Assembly: GCF_022539315.1 (NCBI RefSeq)
Contig: NC_066322.1
Location: forward strand, 20,594,765 to 20,658,764
Direction of reading: 5' to 3'
Length of the DNA stretch: 64,000 nucleotides
Source: Serinus canaria
Lineage: Eukaryota; Chordata; Aves; Passeriformes; Fringillidae
Position 1 is the first letter of the stretch. Each line of letters opens with the position of its first letter. Shown one piece after another: positions 58,227 through 64,000 of this stretch. Under the pieces are notes generated by a model. That model saw nothing but the letters and a program-made list of their open reading frames with translations, did not search any database and was not told the DNA's origin. Made by a program: the position numbers and the translations under genes.

Positions 58227-58385
58227 GGCTCCGGCCGGCGCTGCCGGCAGCGGGCGGAGCGGAGGCGGGCGGGTTTGAAAGGGAGGCGCCGGCTGCCATG
58301 TAAGCGCTGGCCGGGAGCGCCGCGGCCGGCAGGGGCTGAGCTGGCAGCTGCCGCCGCTCCGGCCCGTGCCGCCCCCGCCCCGGGC

Positions 58386-58454
58386 ATGGGAGCGGAGCGG
58401 AGCAGGGTGGCCGGAGCGGAGCTGCCGTGGGGGCGGCCTCCGGGAAGCCCCTAG
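58386..58454 (+). other. 22-codon upstream ORF before FAM102B
   Basis: ATG at 58386 (GGGCATGG, G at -3 and +4, a strong context) opens a frame that ends in TAG at 58452-58454. Three bases later comes the main ATG at 58458, in the same frame and in a weaker context (C at -3). If included in the mRNA, it would require leaky scanning or re-initiation. A second minimal ORF, ATG directly followed by TAA, lies at 58298-58303. Confidence 0.6.

Positions 58455-64000
<5,546 letters not shown>

Overview
The window reads as bird nuclear DNA. It has AT-rich non-coding sequence, spliced genes with GT/AG introns, CpG-island promoters, and several copies of the CR1 LINE (one keeps the typical 3' tail ATGATTCTGTGATT) with no mammalian Alu or L1. 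The proteins also look avian. A-rich 'AAAACCCC/CCAAAC' patches fit a songbird, but I cannot name the species.

Two protein-coding genes are supported. SLC25A24 (SCaMC-1, the calcium-gated mitochondrial ATP-Mg/phosphate carrier) lies complete on the minus strand. Ten coding exons run from the ATG at 51477 down to the stop at 31452-31454, give 1431 nt and 476 aa, and join in frame at every junction. Its 3'UTR probably ends near 29.1 kb. FAM102B (EEIG2) starts on the plus strand at 58458. Only coding exon 1 (49 codons plus 2 nt) is present; the rest of the window is its first intron. The two genes stand head to head with about 7 kb between start codons. The same neighbours occur on human 1p13.3, where I recall a much larger gap holding NBPF genes.

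Layout: 1-24.0 kb is intergenic, with an ancient MIR SINE at 12.2 kb and other repeat remnants. At 24.0-24.5 kb there is an orphan CpG island with two tandem repeat arrays. 24.5-29.1 kb is intergenic. 29.1-51.5 kb is SLC25A24. 51.0-51.8 kb is its CpG-island promoter. 51.8-57.9 kb is intergenic and holds a decayed CR1. 57.9-59.0 kb is the FAM102B CpG island and first exon. 59.0-64.0 kb is intron.

I see no tRNA or rRNA gene, no intact mobile element and no unknown multi-gene system. The most unusual items are the orphan CpG island with a 35-bp array open in all frames, a 44-bp near-perfect palindrome next to the exon 8 acceptor of SLC25A24, a 17-bp duplication of the exon 7 splice donor, and a small upstream ORF that stops 3 nt before the FAM102B start codon.
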